64,000 nt of DNA, from NCBI RefSeq assembly GCF_010093535.1, contig NW_022985162.1, forward strand, positions 892,165-956,164, in the 5' to 3' direction. Each line of letters opens with the position of its first letter. Within the stretch, counting starts at the first letter, position 1. Both the position numbers and the translations under genes were made by a program. Source of the stretch: Lindgomyces ingoldianus (lineage: Eukaryota > Ascomycota > Dothideomycetes > Pleosporales > Lindgomycetaceae). The notes beneath the pieces were generated by a model. It did no database searches and was not told the DNA's origin. It was given only the letters and a program-made list of their open reading frames with translations. Of the stretch, positions 48,683 to 60,600 are shown piece by piece.

Positions 48683-49821
48683 AACTTTATACTATAAAAA
48701 AACTAACCTATAGATTCTTAGAAATTAATAAACTAGTTATTAAGTTTATAAAGCATATATAAAAAGTTAGCAATAGAAGCTAGATCTAGCAGAGAAATAA
48801 TAAAGAAGTACATAAATAAGTTATAATAACTAAGACTAAAGATCTATCTAAAAAACTATGTATATTTTAATACTAAAAACTTTAAGATATTTAGACTCTT
48901 AAAGAAGCTAGTAGAAAAAAGAATAAAACTATATAAAGTTTTATAGACTTAATAAGATAATTATAAACTTAAGCTTTCTTTATATATAAAAATACACTTA
49001 TAGTTTTATGTCTCTAGACTAGAAAAAGCACTTAGAGAGATTTCTTTATCTACATAAAAGTAAAAAAATAAAAAATAAAGTATAAAATTAAACATATTAT
49101 TAGTAATTAAAAAAACTAAAAATTTTTTTAGTAAAGTAAAAAAAATAGCTTACTAGTAAAAACACATAAAAACTAGCTAAAAATTTATAGAATATATAGC
49201 TATTAGTATAAAAGTACTTTTAAGCTTATTTAAAAGAAACTAGCTAGGTAATAAAGCACTTATATTAAAAGAAATAGCTACATTATTACTAAATAGTAGC
49301 AGCTTTTAGAGATAAGTTTTAGCTAATAAAGGCTATAAAAAAAAGTAACTTTTTACTTTAGCTTTAAAAGCTTTTATTTTATTTAAAAAAAAAGAAGTCT
49401 TTCTTTAAGTACTTTATACATTAAGCCTCTAGTAAATCTAGTAACTTTTAGATATAATTCTATTTAGAACACTTTCTAGCTGTTGCCTCTAGTGTTTTTT
49501 AGACTTAATATAACATCTTTTTACTAAGCTTCTACTTATAAACTTTTATAGTAGTAGCCTTTTAAAAAAGTATTTTTTTCTCCTTCTTTAATTAATTCTA
49601 CATAGTATTAAAAATAAAAGTATTACATTTACTATGCTTTTTTACACACTTAACACATTTATTTAAGAATAAAGTTAACATATAAAATAACTTTAAAAAT
49701 TAGTAAGTGCTATAGAGTCTTATTTTTATCTAATAAAAAGAATTAAAATAAAAAGTAATATAAAGATAGTAAAATAAATAAAACTAATAAGCTATTTAGT
49801 TTAAAAAAAAAATATTAAAAA
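48683..49821 (+). mobile_element. G2 gypsy, region after the integrase core
   Basis: It continues the G2 plus-strand frame after one AACTT duplication (ILYKKTNLQILRNQ). Basic and chromodomain-like 3' pol sequence would lie here but is too mutated to assign. It is cut at 49821 by copia C2. Confidence 0.7.
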
Positions 49822-50109
49822 TGTCTGTACGCAGCAGCAGCGTCACGATCTAGATACAAGCGATCGCGCACAAGCAGGACCACGTATCTATGTCACATAA
49901 TGCTTGTGCGCGAACCTCTGTGCGCAAACATTTAAATATCCCCCTTTTCCTCTATATAGAGAAAAGATAAGAGTAATAGAACTAGAAACATATTACTTTT
50001 ACTTTACCTACTTTATATACTATGTACACTATACACTACTCTTACTTTTACTACTTAAGTGCTTATACTATAAGTAGCTAGCTATTAGAGCTTATTTAAC
50101 ACTAATTAG

Positions 50110-50790
50110 TAGTTAATTTAATTAACTATAAATTAGTAAAAGTAATAATAAAGTACTTACACTTTATAAAGTACTTTATTTTATTACTTATTTTTTAAGA
50201 AAAGTAATAATAAAGCACTTACACTTTATAAGGTACTTTATTTAGTTACTTATTTTTTAGAATAGTAGATTAATTCTTTGCATTATATAGCAAGCCCTAC
50301 TACTATATAAAGCAAAGAGAAAATAGTGTAAGATGTATACTAAAGCTATTAAAGCTGCATAACCTAGTAGCTAAATAATAGCATATTAATTTTTTACATT
50401 ATATAGCAAGCTCTGCTACTATATAAAGTAAGAAAAAGATAGTGTAAGGCGCACACTAAAGCTATTAAAGCTGCATAACTTAGCAGCTAAATAATAGCAG
50501 TACCTATATAATCTACTGCATAAGTAATTAACCTTACACTTTATAAAGCACTTTATTTTATTACTTATCTTTTAAAAAAAGTAATAATAAAGCACTTACA
50601 CTTTATAAAGTACTTTATTTAGTTACTTATTTCTTAAAATAGTAGATTAATCTTTTACATTATATAGTAAGCTTTACTACTATATAAAGTAAAAAGAAGA
50701 TAGTGTAAGGCGCACACTAAAGCTATTAAAGCTACATAACCTAGTAGCTAGATAATAGTAGTACCTATATAATTTACTAAAAAAGTAATT
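50110..50790. repeat. Expanded tandem repeats in leader of copia C2
   Basis: Three units of about 117 bases (each with TAAAGCTATTAAAGCTRCATAA) and about four shorter units (CACTTTATAAAGTACTTTATT) alternate after the 5' LTR. The order and number differ from C1, which has two of each. Confidence 0.7.
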
Positions 50791-53398
50791 AACTATACTA
50801 TTATAATAAAATCTTACTAGCAACTAACAACTCTGTGTAATAATAAAAAGAATAAAGAATAATTTTTATTATATAAATAACTTATAAAAAATATAAAAAT
50901 ATTAGAGGTAACACTATAAAATAAAACTAGCCTAAAGTACTAAAATAATAAAATTAACATGTTAAAGGCTCTAATAAGCTTATAAACTTAATTATATATA
51001 AGTTATATAATTACTAATTTATATATAATAACTTAAAAAAGCGCTACTTTTTTAAGTTTATATATAAAAGATTTTAAAAAATAAATACTATAAAACTTTT
51101 TAGCACTTAGCTACACATTTAAAAAGGAGCTTATATAAGTGCTAAAGAATAAAAGAATTACACTATAGCTAGGCACTAAAAGTACCTAAGCCTAGAAGCT
51201 ATATAATATAGCATAAAAAAAGTAATTATACTAAAAAGGCTTTATATATAACCTTTATTACTATATAAGGCTCTACATAGAAGTAGACTAAACATAATGC
51301 TACTATTAACACTAAATATACTAGCATTACCTACTCTTACACCTTAGCTAGCACTACACTAATTACTGTACAAATAATACATGCTACCCTACCTAACACC
51401 TGCTCTACACCCTTAATTATACACACCACCACCTGCAGTAATGTATGCACTACTAATACCACCTGTATAATCTATACTATATTACAACTTGTATAAACTT
51501 CTACTTTAAAAGAAAACTACTAAAGAAAAACTTTTAGTAAATAAGATTATATAATTTTAAAAAGTATAAAAAAAAATAATAACTATATAAGTTAACTATA
51601 TAACATTTTTATAAATAAAATAAAAATCTTTATTAATTTATATTAATAGCTAAATATCTAAAAAACTTAGTATATAGACATCTTTCTAGATATCCTAAAA
51701 AGTTAGGCAAATATGCACTATATGCATAACATAGGCCTTAGACATAACTAGAAGCATTTATATAACACCTTAAGTATTATAACAAAAAATTTTACGCAAA
51801 AAGAAAAAAAAACTGTAAAAAGCAAAGTTCTATATAAAAAGTAAAACTATTCTAGTAAAAAAGTAGCCTATTAAGTTTAATAGTAAAAAAATTAAACTTA
51901 CATATAATATAATAGTTTTTACTTAGAAAAGATAAGTAAGCTACCTTTATATAATTAACTTAAAAAATAAGAATGCTGCATAATAATATATTAAGTAATA
52001 TGTAAGAGAGGCATACATTATATTTATATGTTAACTAAAGGCAGCATTTAACTTATCTATTACTGCATAAACTATAGACCCTTTGCATAATAATATTAAC
52101 ACACTTAACATATAAATCTAATAGTAGATAAATAATAGTAAGTATAGTTTTACTTTTCTACTATTATAGCTTAATAGTGTAAAGCTGTTTATCTTTATAA
52201 ATAAATTATTTACTAATAATAAAAACTTTAGCTTACAGCTAAGATTTTTAATTATATTAAGTAATAAAAACTATATAGAGTAAAGTAACTACTTTAAAAT
52301 ACTAAGTAACATTATACACTAAAATTCTACTAAGTGTAAAAAAGTAACTAAGAGTGTTCTTACTAGTAAACTATATAAAATAGTTAAAAAGTTTAATAAT
52401 ATAATTACTTTTAGTACAACTTTATAGTAAATTATATAAACACTTAAACTACTACTAATTTTAGTAGTAATCTACATAGATTTAAAGTTTTTATATAATT
52501 ACTTTATTAAGCTAGGCACTACTAGTAAAAAGTAACTTATAATTAACATTATATTACTTTATAAATTATATAAAAAAAGAAAAATTACTAAAATAAAGTA
52601 AATTAATAGTAAAAATAACTTAGTAAATGTATGTATAAAAAAAACACTAAACTAGGCTTTTTAATTATTAGTTCTAACTAACTACCTCTCTATTTAGATA
52701 GAAGCATCTGTAGACTAGCTAGATTTTATGTGTAAAAATGCTCTAAACTAACTAGACTAATAACACTTTTATATAAAGCTTATTTTTTTTATTTTTTTTT
52801 ATTATACATACTTATTTTTCTTATTATAAAATTAAAAAAGAAGAATATGTAAAAAAGACAGTTTATTTATTTAGTATATAAAAAAAAAAGCTACTACCTC
52901 TTATATATAGTAGTTATAATATAGACTACAGCTCTACTATATATATAAAGTGTAGGCATTAGCTTAAAAGTTAGCTAACATATAACACTTAATAAAAAAA
53001 AAGGCACTAGTAGTGCTGCTATAATAATAAGTATATAAAGTTACTAAGACTTAACTATAACTCTAGACTAAAACTACATAAAAGTACCTTTTATAACACA
53101 TAACTTTTACTACCTACAGCTGCAGATTAGTGCTAGTAGGTAAAATAATATTAATATTATAAAATAGTAAAGCTGCTATATGCTACTTTTTAGCCTATTT
53201 ATAATTAGCATTTTATATAAGAAAAAAGTAAAAAAGCTAAAAAATTTATATATTTATACTAAAATACTAAATAAACTACTAATTAGTAGCAGAACTAGTT
53301 AAAAAAGTAACATAAATGCGCCTTAGGCTACTAGACTGCATAAGGATGTTAAAGACGCCCACACTAACAGCGCTAAAGGTAGAGGAGGAAGGCTAGAG

Positions 53399-53417
53399 AG
53401 ACATCTCTCTCTCTCTT

Positions 53418-53461
<44 letters not shown>

Positions 53462-53462
53462 C
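53399..53462. repeat. (TC)n(TA)n(GT)n microsatellite in copia C2
   Basis: Complement of the C1 microsatellite, but the middle of the CA/GT run reads as about 11 TA units. CpA to TpA changes in a pure CA tract would give exactly this. Confidence 0.85.
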
Positions 53463-54167
53463 AGGCAGAAGTATCTGTTACTATTAGCACTATATAAAAA
53501 AAAAAAAAAGCTAGGGAATTATATAGTAGAGCTTAAAAAGTAAAAAATAAAAAAAAACCTTATTATATACACTTTTTTACACACCTGCTTACACAAAGAT
53601 CTTACACTATTTTAGCATAAAACTCTATATAAAATAGTTTATACACTACTAAATTACTTATAAGGTAAGCGCATAAAGGCTAAATAATAATAGCCTAAAA
53701 TACTCTACACTATTTATAAAGCTATTTATATAGTATAACTAGCTTATTTTAATGTACAGCATTACTAAGGCAAGTCTTAATAAATAAAGTAAAGTAAAAG
53801 TAAAATGTAATTAAATAGACTTATATAGACAGAAAAAAAGTAACATGTACAAAAGGTAACTTTTTAAATAAAAAGAAAAGTTGCTAGTGTCTATACATAG
53901 TAGCAGTGTTATAATCTAGATATAAGCAATTGCGCATAAGCAGGACCACATATCTATGTTATATAATGCTTGTGTGTAAACCTCTGTGCGCAAACATCTA
54001 GATATCCCCCCTTTCCTCTATATAGAGGAAAGATAAGAGTAATAGAACTAGAAACATGTTGCCCTTACTTTACCTACTCTATACGCTATGCACACTGTAC
54101 ACTACTCTTACTCTTGCTACTTAAGTGCTTATACTATAAGCAGCTAGCTGTTAGAGCCTATTCAACA

Positions 54168-54384
54168 AAAAATGCTTTTTAATAAGTAAGCGCTTACCTT
54201 ATAAATAAACTTTTACTAACATAGTTATGTAAGCAAAGCAGTAAGGATGCTGCTAAGAAAGAGAGGCAGCGTGTTATAGTCTATAGTTAGACTAGTGTAA
54301 CTTTACTAGCAGTGCTCTATAATCTAGCTAGATTAGGGCAGGGTTTGCTTGCAAACTAGTTAGAGGACACAGACGCAGCACAGC
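54168..54384 (+). mobile_element. G2 gypsy 3' end: polypurine tract and start of 3' LTR
   Basis: The G2 interior resumes after C2 and ends with a purine-rich tract (GCTAAGAAAGAGAGGCAGCG). The LTR start TGTTATAGTCTATAG follows at 54272. The match to the 5' LTR at 28383 holds for about 113 bases up to GACGCAGCACAGC, then stops abruptly. Removing C1, G1 and C2 leaves a G2 of roughly 7 kb. Confidence 0.8.
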
Positions 54385-55084
54385 TTTACTTTAACTAAGA
54401 ATTTCTATAGATCCTAATAAAGCTATGTAGGCTATGTTAGAATCTAGGTTATATTAAGAGGTATTTATACTTTTTAAAGAAGTAGTGTTTAATGTTATAA
54501 TCTTTACTTTATAGAAGCACTTAGGCCTTATAATGTTCCTAGAAGATAAGTAGAACAGGTAGTAAGAGGCTAACTAGTAGGGTGTACAGTCCTACATACA
54601 GGCTAATAGGCTATTAGAGAGGAGGAGAGTGGCTAGATTATAGTTTACTCTATATATAGTAGTAAAAAGGCTAGGTTAAACAGTCCTATTAAATAAAATT
54701 AAAGGTATATATAGTGTAAGATATATAAATAGTATTATAGCTCTTTAGAAAGCTAAATGCTACTTAGTCTATATAAAAAATAAACTAAACATTAAACACA
54801 CCCTTTAAAGGTTGTTTAATATAGGGATTATATATATACATAAAGGTGCTAAGGGGAGCAGGAGGAGTTTATAGGAGTCTGCTAAGGCAAGCTCTCTAAA
54901 CTCCCTTAAGCTCCCTAGATTCGCGGCCTGCCCTTCTTATTAGACAACGCATTCCTCCATTACCGCAGGCAGCTGTGCTGCGTCCGTGTCCTCTGACTGG
55001 TTCGCAAGCGAACCCTGCCCCAATCCAGCTAGATTGTGGAGCACTGACGGTGGAGTTACGCTGGTCCAACCGTAGACTGTAACA
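54385..55084 (-). mobile_element. Inverted G2 5' segment (LTR, leader, gag start)
   Basis: Read leftwards from 55084, this starts TGTTACAGTCTACGG and matches 28383-29085 (LTR, leader, start of gag). It is fused head-on to the partial 3' LTR at 54384 through a shared AGCT. The outer 180 bases (54900-55084) are much less mutated than the rest. The open frame at 54896-55171 falls in this LTR and is not a gene. Confidence 0.8.
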
Positions 55085-55590
55085 GCAAGTAGTTGCACAG
55101 CCTGTATTAACAGAAGGCTCTAGGGCGCATAAAGGCTTAGCAGTAAGCCCTCTCTGCGTGGCTACGCACACAGCAGGTTGCTAATCTTGTCTTTATGCAA
55201 TTAGTTAATCTAGGGGCGTGCATAATACTTGTCTAAGCCCTCTCTGCGTGGCTACGCACGCAGTAGGAGTAAGCTGTTTGTACAGTAGCAGTTTTATTAA
55301 TCCTTGCAAATCTGTCTATTAAGGACAATATTCTCTGCGTAGCTACGCACGTAGTAAATAGTCTATTAATAGACTAATTAGTATTAGTTAACCTAAGTTT
55401 AATTAAACAAACATACGCCTAAGAGGCATACTAAGAGGTAAGTAGGTAAAGATCTTTTTATTATTAACTACTACCCTCTCTCTTTATATAAAGAAAGAGG
55501 GCTCTTAAGTACACATAGCCCCTAACGCACAGGCTAGATAGCCAACGTTTCAGGCAACCTAATTCAGCTGTACTTATGTACAGACATTTA
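55085..55590. repeat. Repeat-derived region with three palindromic TGCGTRGCTACGCA boxes
   Basis: CTCTCTGCGTGGCTACGCAC occurs at about 55152-55171 and 55234-55253, and a variant TTCTCTGCGTAGCTACGCAC at about 55329. The core is a 14-base palindrome, perfect in the third copy. A hairpin CCCTCTCTCTTTATATAAAG with its complement follows near 55472. Less mutated than its surroundings. It may be part of an LTR of an otherwise unseen element; no termini were defined. Confidence 0.5.
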
Positions 55591-56408
55591 GAGTAGTTAA
55601 ATAAGCTTTATTTTTAACTATTAAAGTTTTTTTTACTTAAATTTACTTTCTTTTATGTAATTTATATTATGTAGTAGCTTTATTTACTACTTAAAGCTTT
55701 ATAATCTTCTTTTACACTAATACTAGCTTATGCATAATAATTACTGCCCTTTTAAGACCTTTTTAAAGGCTTTTACTATAAATATTAGTAAGCTATTTAT
55801 ATGCCTTTAAATTTTTACTTTTATAAGTGTTAATTATAACTTAAATTTAAAAGTATTACTTAAAGTTTACAACTACTAGAGCTTATTATTAATAGGTAGT
55901 AGTAGTAGTAAAGTATATAACTAAATATTAAAGGCTATTTTAACTTATTTTAGGTTAAATAGCACTAAACTAGCACTTTAAAACCCTCTTTAAATATTAC
56001 TAAAAGTAATTACTACATTATAAGTGTGTATAAAGTATAGTAGGAACTTAAGTTTTATAATATAAGTAATTTAGTTACACATAAAATTTTTAGCTTAGCA
56101 TTTATACACTTTTTTTAAAAAGGTAAAACAACCTATATTAAAAGGCTATAAAAAGTGTAATAAGTATAAAAGTATATAAATAGTAATAATTTTATTCTTT
56201 TTATAGTATTACTAAAAATTAAGTAAGTTATAGCTTTTATAGCTATTAATAATAAAAAGCTAATAAACACTTAACTATAACTTTTTTTTATATACTTATT
56301 AAAGTGCTTTAACTACTGCAGCTTAAGCTTATTTATTATTTAGCTATTTTTAGAGACTATAATAACCTAGTTTTAAAGTAGATTTTTTTTATACTAGGTA
56401 AAAAGGTA
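55591..56408 (-). mobile_element. Pogo/Fot-like (Tc1/mariner) transposase remnant, copy 1
   Basis: The minus-strand frame gives fragments that line up with the C-terminal end of fungal DDE transposases: CFTFLKKVYKC, ITYIIKLKFL, then FSNI-stop-RGF-stop-SASLVLFNLK (compare FxPANIRSGFRATGLVPFNPE). It matches copy 2 over about 820 bases. The N-terminal part is absent because copy 2 begins at the adjoining TA. All frames are closed by RIP. Confidence 0.7.
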
Positions 56409-57683
56409 ATAACGTACCTAACAGGTTGGCCGGCTACACAGGTTAGCCGGCTACTTTTGCTAAGCCCCTACTAAAACCACTCTATTCTAGCGCAAAACAG
56501 CCTACTTTAGCCCTATATAAAGTAATATCACATAAGATATTATTTAGAGTCTACTTCTACTACTTTTTTATATATACATAAGTTATGCTTAGTTTAATTA
56601 CACTACTTATATTACTCTTTAACTTAGCTTACTTTTTTTAGTGTGCACTTATGTCTTTAGCTTTTTTTATTACTACGCGCTCTAAACTTTTTTAAAGTAG
56701 TTAGATAAGCTTTATCTTTAACTATTAAAGTTTTTTTTACTTAAATTTACTTTTTTTTATGTAATCTATATTATATAGCAGCCTTATTTACTACTTAAAG
56801 CTTTATAATCTTCTTTTACACTAACACTAGCTTATGTGTAATAATTACTACTCTTTTTAAGACTTTTTTAAAGGCCTTTACTATAAATGTTAGTAAGCTA
56901 TTTATATATCTTTAAATTTTTACTTTTATAAGCATTAATTATAACTTAAATTTAAAAGTATTAACTACTTAAAGTTTATAACTACTAAGGCTTATTATTA
57001 ATAAGTAGTAGTAGTAATAAAGTATATAACTAGATATTAAAGGCTATTTTAACTTATTCTAGGTTAAATAGAACTAAACTAGCACTTTAAAACCCTTCTT
57101 AGATATTACTAAAAGTAATTACTATATTATAAGTGTATATAAAGCATAGTAAGAACTTAAGTTTTATAATATAAGTAATTTAGTTACACATAAAATTTTT
57201 AGCTTAGCGCTTATATACCTTCTTTAAAGGGGTAAAATAACCTATATTAAAAGGCTATAAAAGGTGCAATAAGTGTAAAAGTATATAAATAGTAATAATT
57301 TTATTTTTCTTATAGTACTACTAAAAATTAAGTAAGTTATAGCTTTTATAGCTATTAATAATAAAAAGCTAATAAGCACTTATAACTTTTTTTTATATAC
57401 TTATTAAAGTGCTTTAACTACTACAGCCTAAGCTTATTTATTATCTAGCTGTTTTTAGAGACTATAATAACCTAGTTCTAAAGCAGATTTTTTTTATACT
57501 AAGTAAAAAAGTAATAGTAGCTCTTAAAGATAATAAAAAGTAAAATAGCCTACTTTATTATATTAATACTTTAAATAACTATTATCTACTTTTTATTACT
57601 TTACTATATTACCTTTAGCTGTTTTTATTTTTTAAAAGCTATAATAACTACTCTAGTTAATATCTAGCTTATTATAAAGCCTG
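56409..57683 (-). mobile_element. Pogo/Fot-like element, copy 2, inserted in copy 1
   Basis: The left terminus is ACGTACCTAACAGGTTGGCC preceded by TA, with direct repeats of the TAGCCGGCTAC kind. It is related to the ends of the fold-back element at 22652. After about 280 bases of leader comes a second, more complete copy of the same minus-strand transposase (56691-57680). The right end is cut by the gypsy LTR at 57684. In copy 2 the sequence equivalent to the insertion point (GTAATAGTAGC, near 57515) is unbroken, which supports copy 2 having landed in copy 1. Confidence 0.7.
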
Positions 57684-60600
57684 TGATGACAAGCACTGTC
57701 TCTACTACTGTATAGAGCTGGGGAAGCAAGGTAGAGTAGGTCGGCTCTATTTCAGCTACACTAAGATAGAGAGGAGAAAGGGAGCTTTAAGGGCAACTCT
57801 GCAGAAGAAGTGCTTGCGGCGCTAAGGCGCTAGCAAGGACGCTAGCGCTAAGCAAACTAATAGCGTTGCGCTAGTCGCACCCCCTATATCCTAATTAGCT
57901 GCACGGGCAGCTTGTCATGTGACGCGCGACAGAGCTCTCTGCGTAGGACTGTCACATCACCCCCTTCTAAGGCAGTCTTATCTCTAAGACTAGGTAGTTT
58001 AGCGCCTCTGTGTTAGTCTTTAAACTAGTTAAGACCCTAGCGCAGGTTAATTATTAACCTTTACAGGTTTTATATTTTTGCCTTTTTTATACGCTTGCAA
58101 CTAGGCGTCTAGTCGCGCTGGCAGACTAGGCTTAGTAGGATATGCTTAGTGGAAGTCCCTTACTTTATGCAGAGCTCTAAGGAATCTGTTAGCATTATAC
58201 TAGGTAGGGTCAGGATTATAGCCTACCTATAAGGCTTAGTATTAGAGACGCCTGCAGTAGACGCGACTATCTAGGATGTCCTAAACCTGCTACTTAGGGT
58301 GACTGTTAACCTTAATTAGCTCCTTTAGGGGCTTAACCTAACCTAGCAGCGTTGTAGGTGCTGCCTGCTGTAGGCGGTCTGCGTGGAAGACGTTGTGCAT
58401 TTTTATGTACAAGGGGAGCTTAAGCTAGTACAAATAACCTCTTATGCCTATAATTAGATAGGGCCTATACATCTGCTAGTTAAGCTTCTAGCTAGGGCGC
58501 CCTATAGTAAAGCCCTTAGGGGTTATGTATACCTTGTTGCCTACTATAAAGTTAGGCTTACGCTGCTTCTTGTTTACCTAAGCTGCTTACTGCTTTTAGG
58601 CTTAAGTAATGCCCTTCTTTACAATTTTAATTACTTGTTGTATAGTGTTATAGTAGAGCTTAGCATAGCTTTAAGCCTCCTTACATAAAATCTGCTCTAG
58701 CGTAGTTAGTAAGCGTCTTGTACGTGCCTCCTAGTCCTAGTAGTGTGTTAGATAATAGCTAAACTTAATTTTAAATAGTAATAACCCTGTTGTCTTATGC
58801 AGTAGGGATGCTTAAGCCTAGTCCATGTAGGGCAGCAGGTCTGACTAGTTGTCCTAGAAGTAATTAACAAATAGACACAGTTGCTAGTTAATATACTAAT
58901 TTAGCACCTCTATGTTGCTATTAGTCTAGGGATAGTAAGGTGTAGAGAGCTTTTATTTAACACTAGTAAGGCAGCAAAGCTTGTCTATAAATGCAGAGGT
59001 AAACTATAGTCTGCAGTTAAAGACAATTAATTAAGAGGGTCTGTAGACGCGCTAGATATAGCAATAGTATAGGTCTGCAGCCCTTTGTCAGATTGAAGCA
59101 CTGTTTCTGGGCTTCCTGAGATGAATGATGGGTTTGGATATGATGTATGGGATGATTGATTGATTGTATTCATCGTGTTCATTTATCGATCCTTTTTCTG
59201 CTCTACTCGTGTTGCTCGGCTTTTTGTTTTGCCGATCCGAGTCCCTCGCGCACTTGCCCTATGCGCGACCAGCTTGCAAAATGCTGCAATTTGCTGCAAC
59301 ATGCTGCAAAATGCTGCAATTTGCAGCAACATACTGTTCGAGCTTATTGCTCGTACTATGTAGCAGCTTTCGTCAAGCGTTCCTCCTGTCTTGACAGTAG
59401 GTGCGCAAATCTGACACCCTTATAGCAGTAATAGTCTTGTAGCATAGCAGTAAGAAGCAGCGCTTACTTAGACAGTCTACTATAATAAACGCGTTATTAT
59501 AGCTAGCTTAATTAGGTAGAAATAACTTAAAATTTATAAAGATGTTTTACTATGCTTACTTAGGTATTAGCAGCAGCTTAAGAAGCCCTAAGGTCTTATC
59601 TTAAAAGATATAGCTCTACTAACAGGCCTTATAAGCGCTAATGTAGGTCTTAATGTTCTAGCTTATGCTTAGCTAGTAGTACTACTTGCGCAGTAGCTTA
59701 GTTATTTTCTTAGTCTTAGAATGTGCAGTAAGTTGCGTTGCGTAAACAGCGCAGATAAAGTAGGTCCTTAGGAACTAGACAGCTAGAACTACAAGCTTCC
59801 CTTTCTTTAGTAGTAGGCCCTTAGTGTTAAGCTTTTATTATAAGCTAGAATCCTGTGCTCTATTACAGCAGTATTATAGGCTTCTATAATTCTAATTAGC
59901 ATCTAGGATCTAATTAATAAGCTTATACAGTTAATTTATTAGCAGCAGCTCTATAAGCTTCTTGTTTAGTAAAGAGGTGCTCTGCAGAGCAGCGTGTAAT
60001 TAAGTAACAAGACTAATGCTAATCTACTCTTAGCTTAAGAAAGAGTGTGTATAAGTAGCTTTATCTTTTTCTTTCTTTGTTTTAAGCTCCTTCTGCTTCC
60101 TTAACAGCGCGTCTGCAACAATGTTAGCAGTGCCTAGGCAGTAGGTTAGCGTAAGGTTAAAGTCTGCTATTAGCATAGCCTATTGCATTTAGTAAGGGGT
60201 GAGCTTGCGCTTAATAGCAAAGTACTTAAAAGCTTAGTAGTTAGTAATTACTATAAATAGCTTATCTTATTATAGGCCTATTAGCTGCGCTTACTACTTC
60301 TATAAGCTTTAAACAACTATAAGCATCTTTTTATTATGTATGTTGTAGTTTATCTGCAGCAGGCTTATAGTCTTAGAGTAGAACGCTATAAGGCGCTAGA
60401 TGCTGTTGTCCTGCAGCTGTAATAGTACTCCTATGACAACTCTGTTGCTTGCGTTAGTCTTTATACGCGTTTTATAATTTAGTAAGTAGTGTGTAAAGAT
60501 GTTATTTAACAGTATAAAGTTTTTAGTGCGCTTAAACACAGCTAACTTATGCTCTTTTAAAGAATACTAGGCGCTACGCTTAAGCAGCTTTGTAAGCAGC

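Larger units (their letters stand above)
49822..54167 (+). mobile_element. Ty1/copia element C2, internally deleted (4,346 bp)
   Basis: LTRs 49822-50101 and 53888-54167 are both 280 bp, starting TGTCT and ending ACA. The duplication is AAAAA on each side (49817-49821, 54168-54172), so it is certain only in length. It is the same family as C1 but in opposite orientation. The RT/RNase H trace NNKNFSL is near 52220. The interior is about 2.8 kb shorter than in C1, with the integrase portion missing around 51780. RIP-mutated throughout. Confidence 0.85.

Noticed and set aside
54896..55171. 91-codon minus-strand open frame
   Set aside because: It falls inside the less mutated LTR of the inverted G2 segment and is open only because that part escaped RIP.
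59156..59425. Overlapping open frames of 67-89 codons
   Set aside because: All three frames lie in the solo LTR; being open in three frames reflects base composition, not coding.
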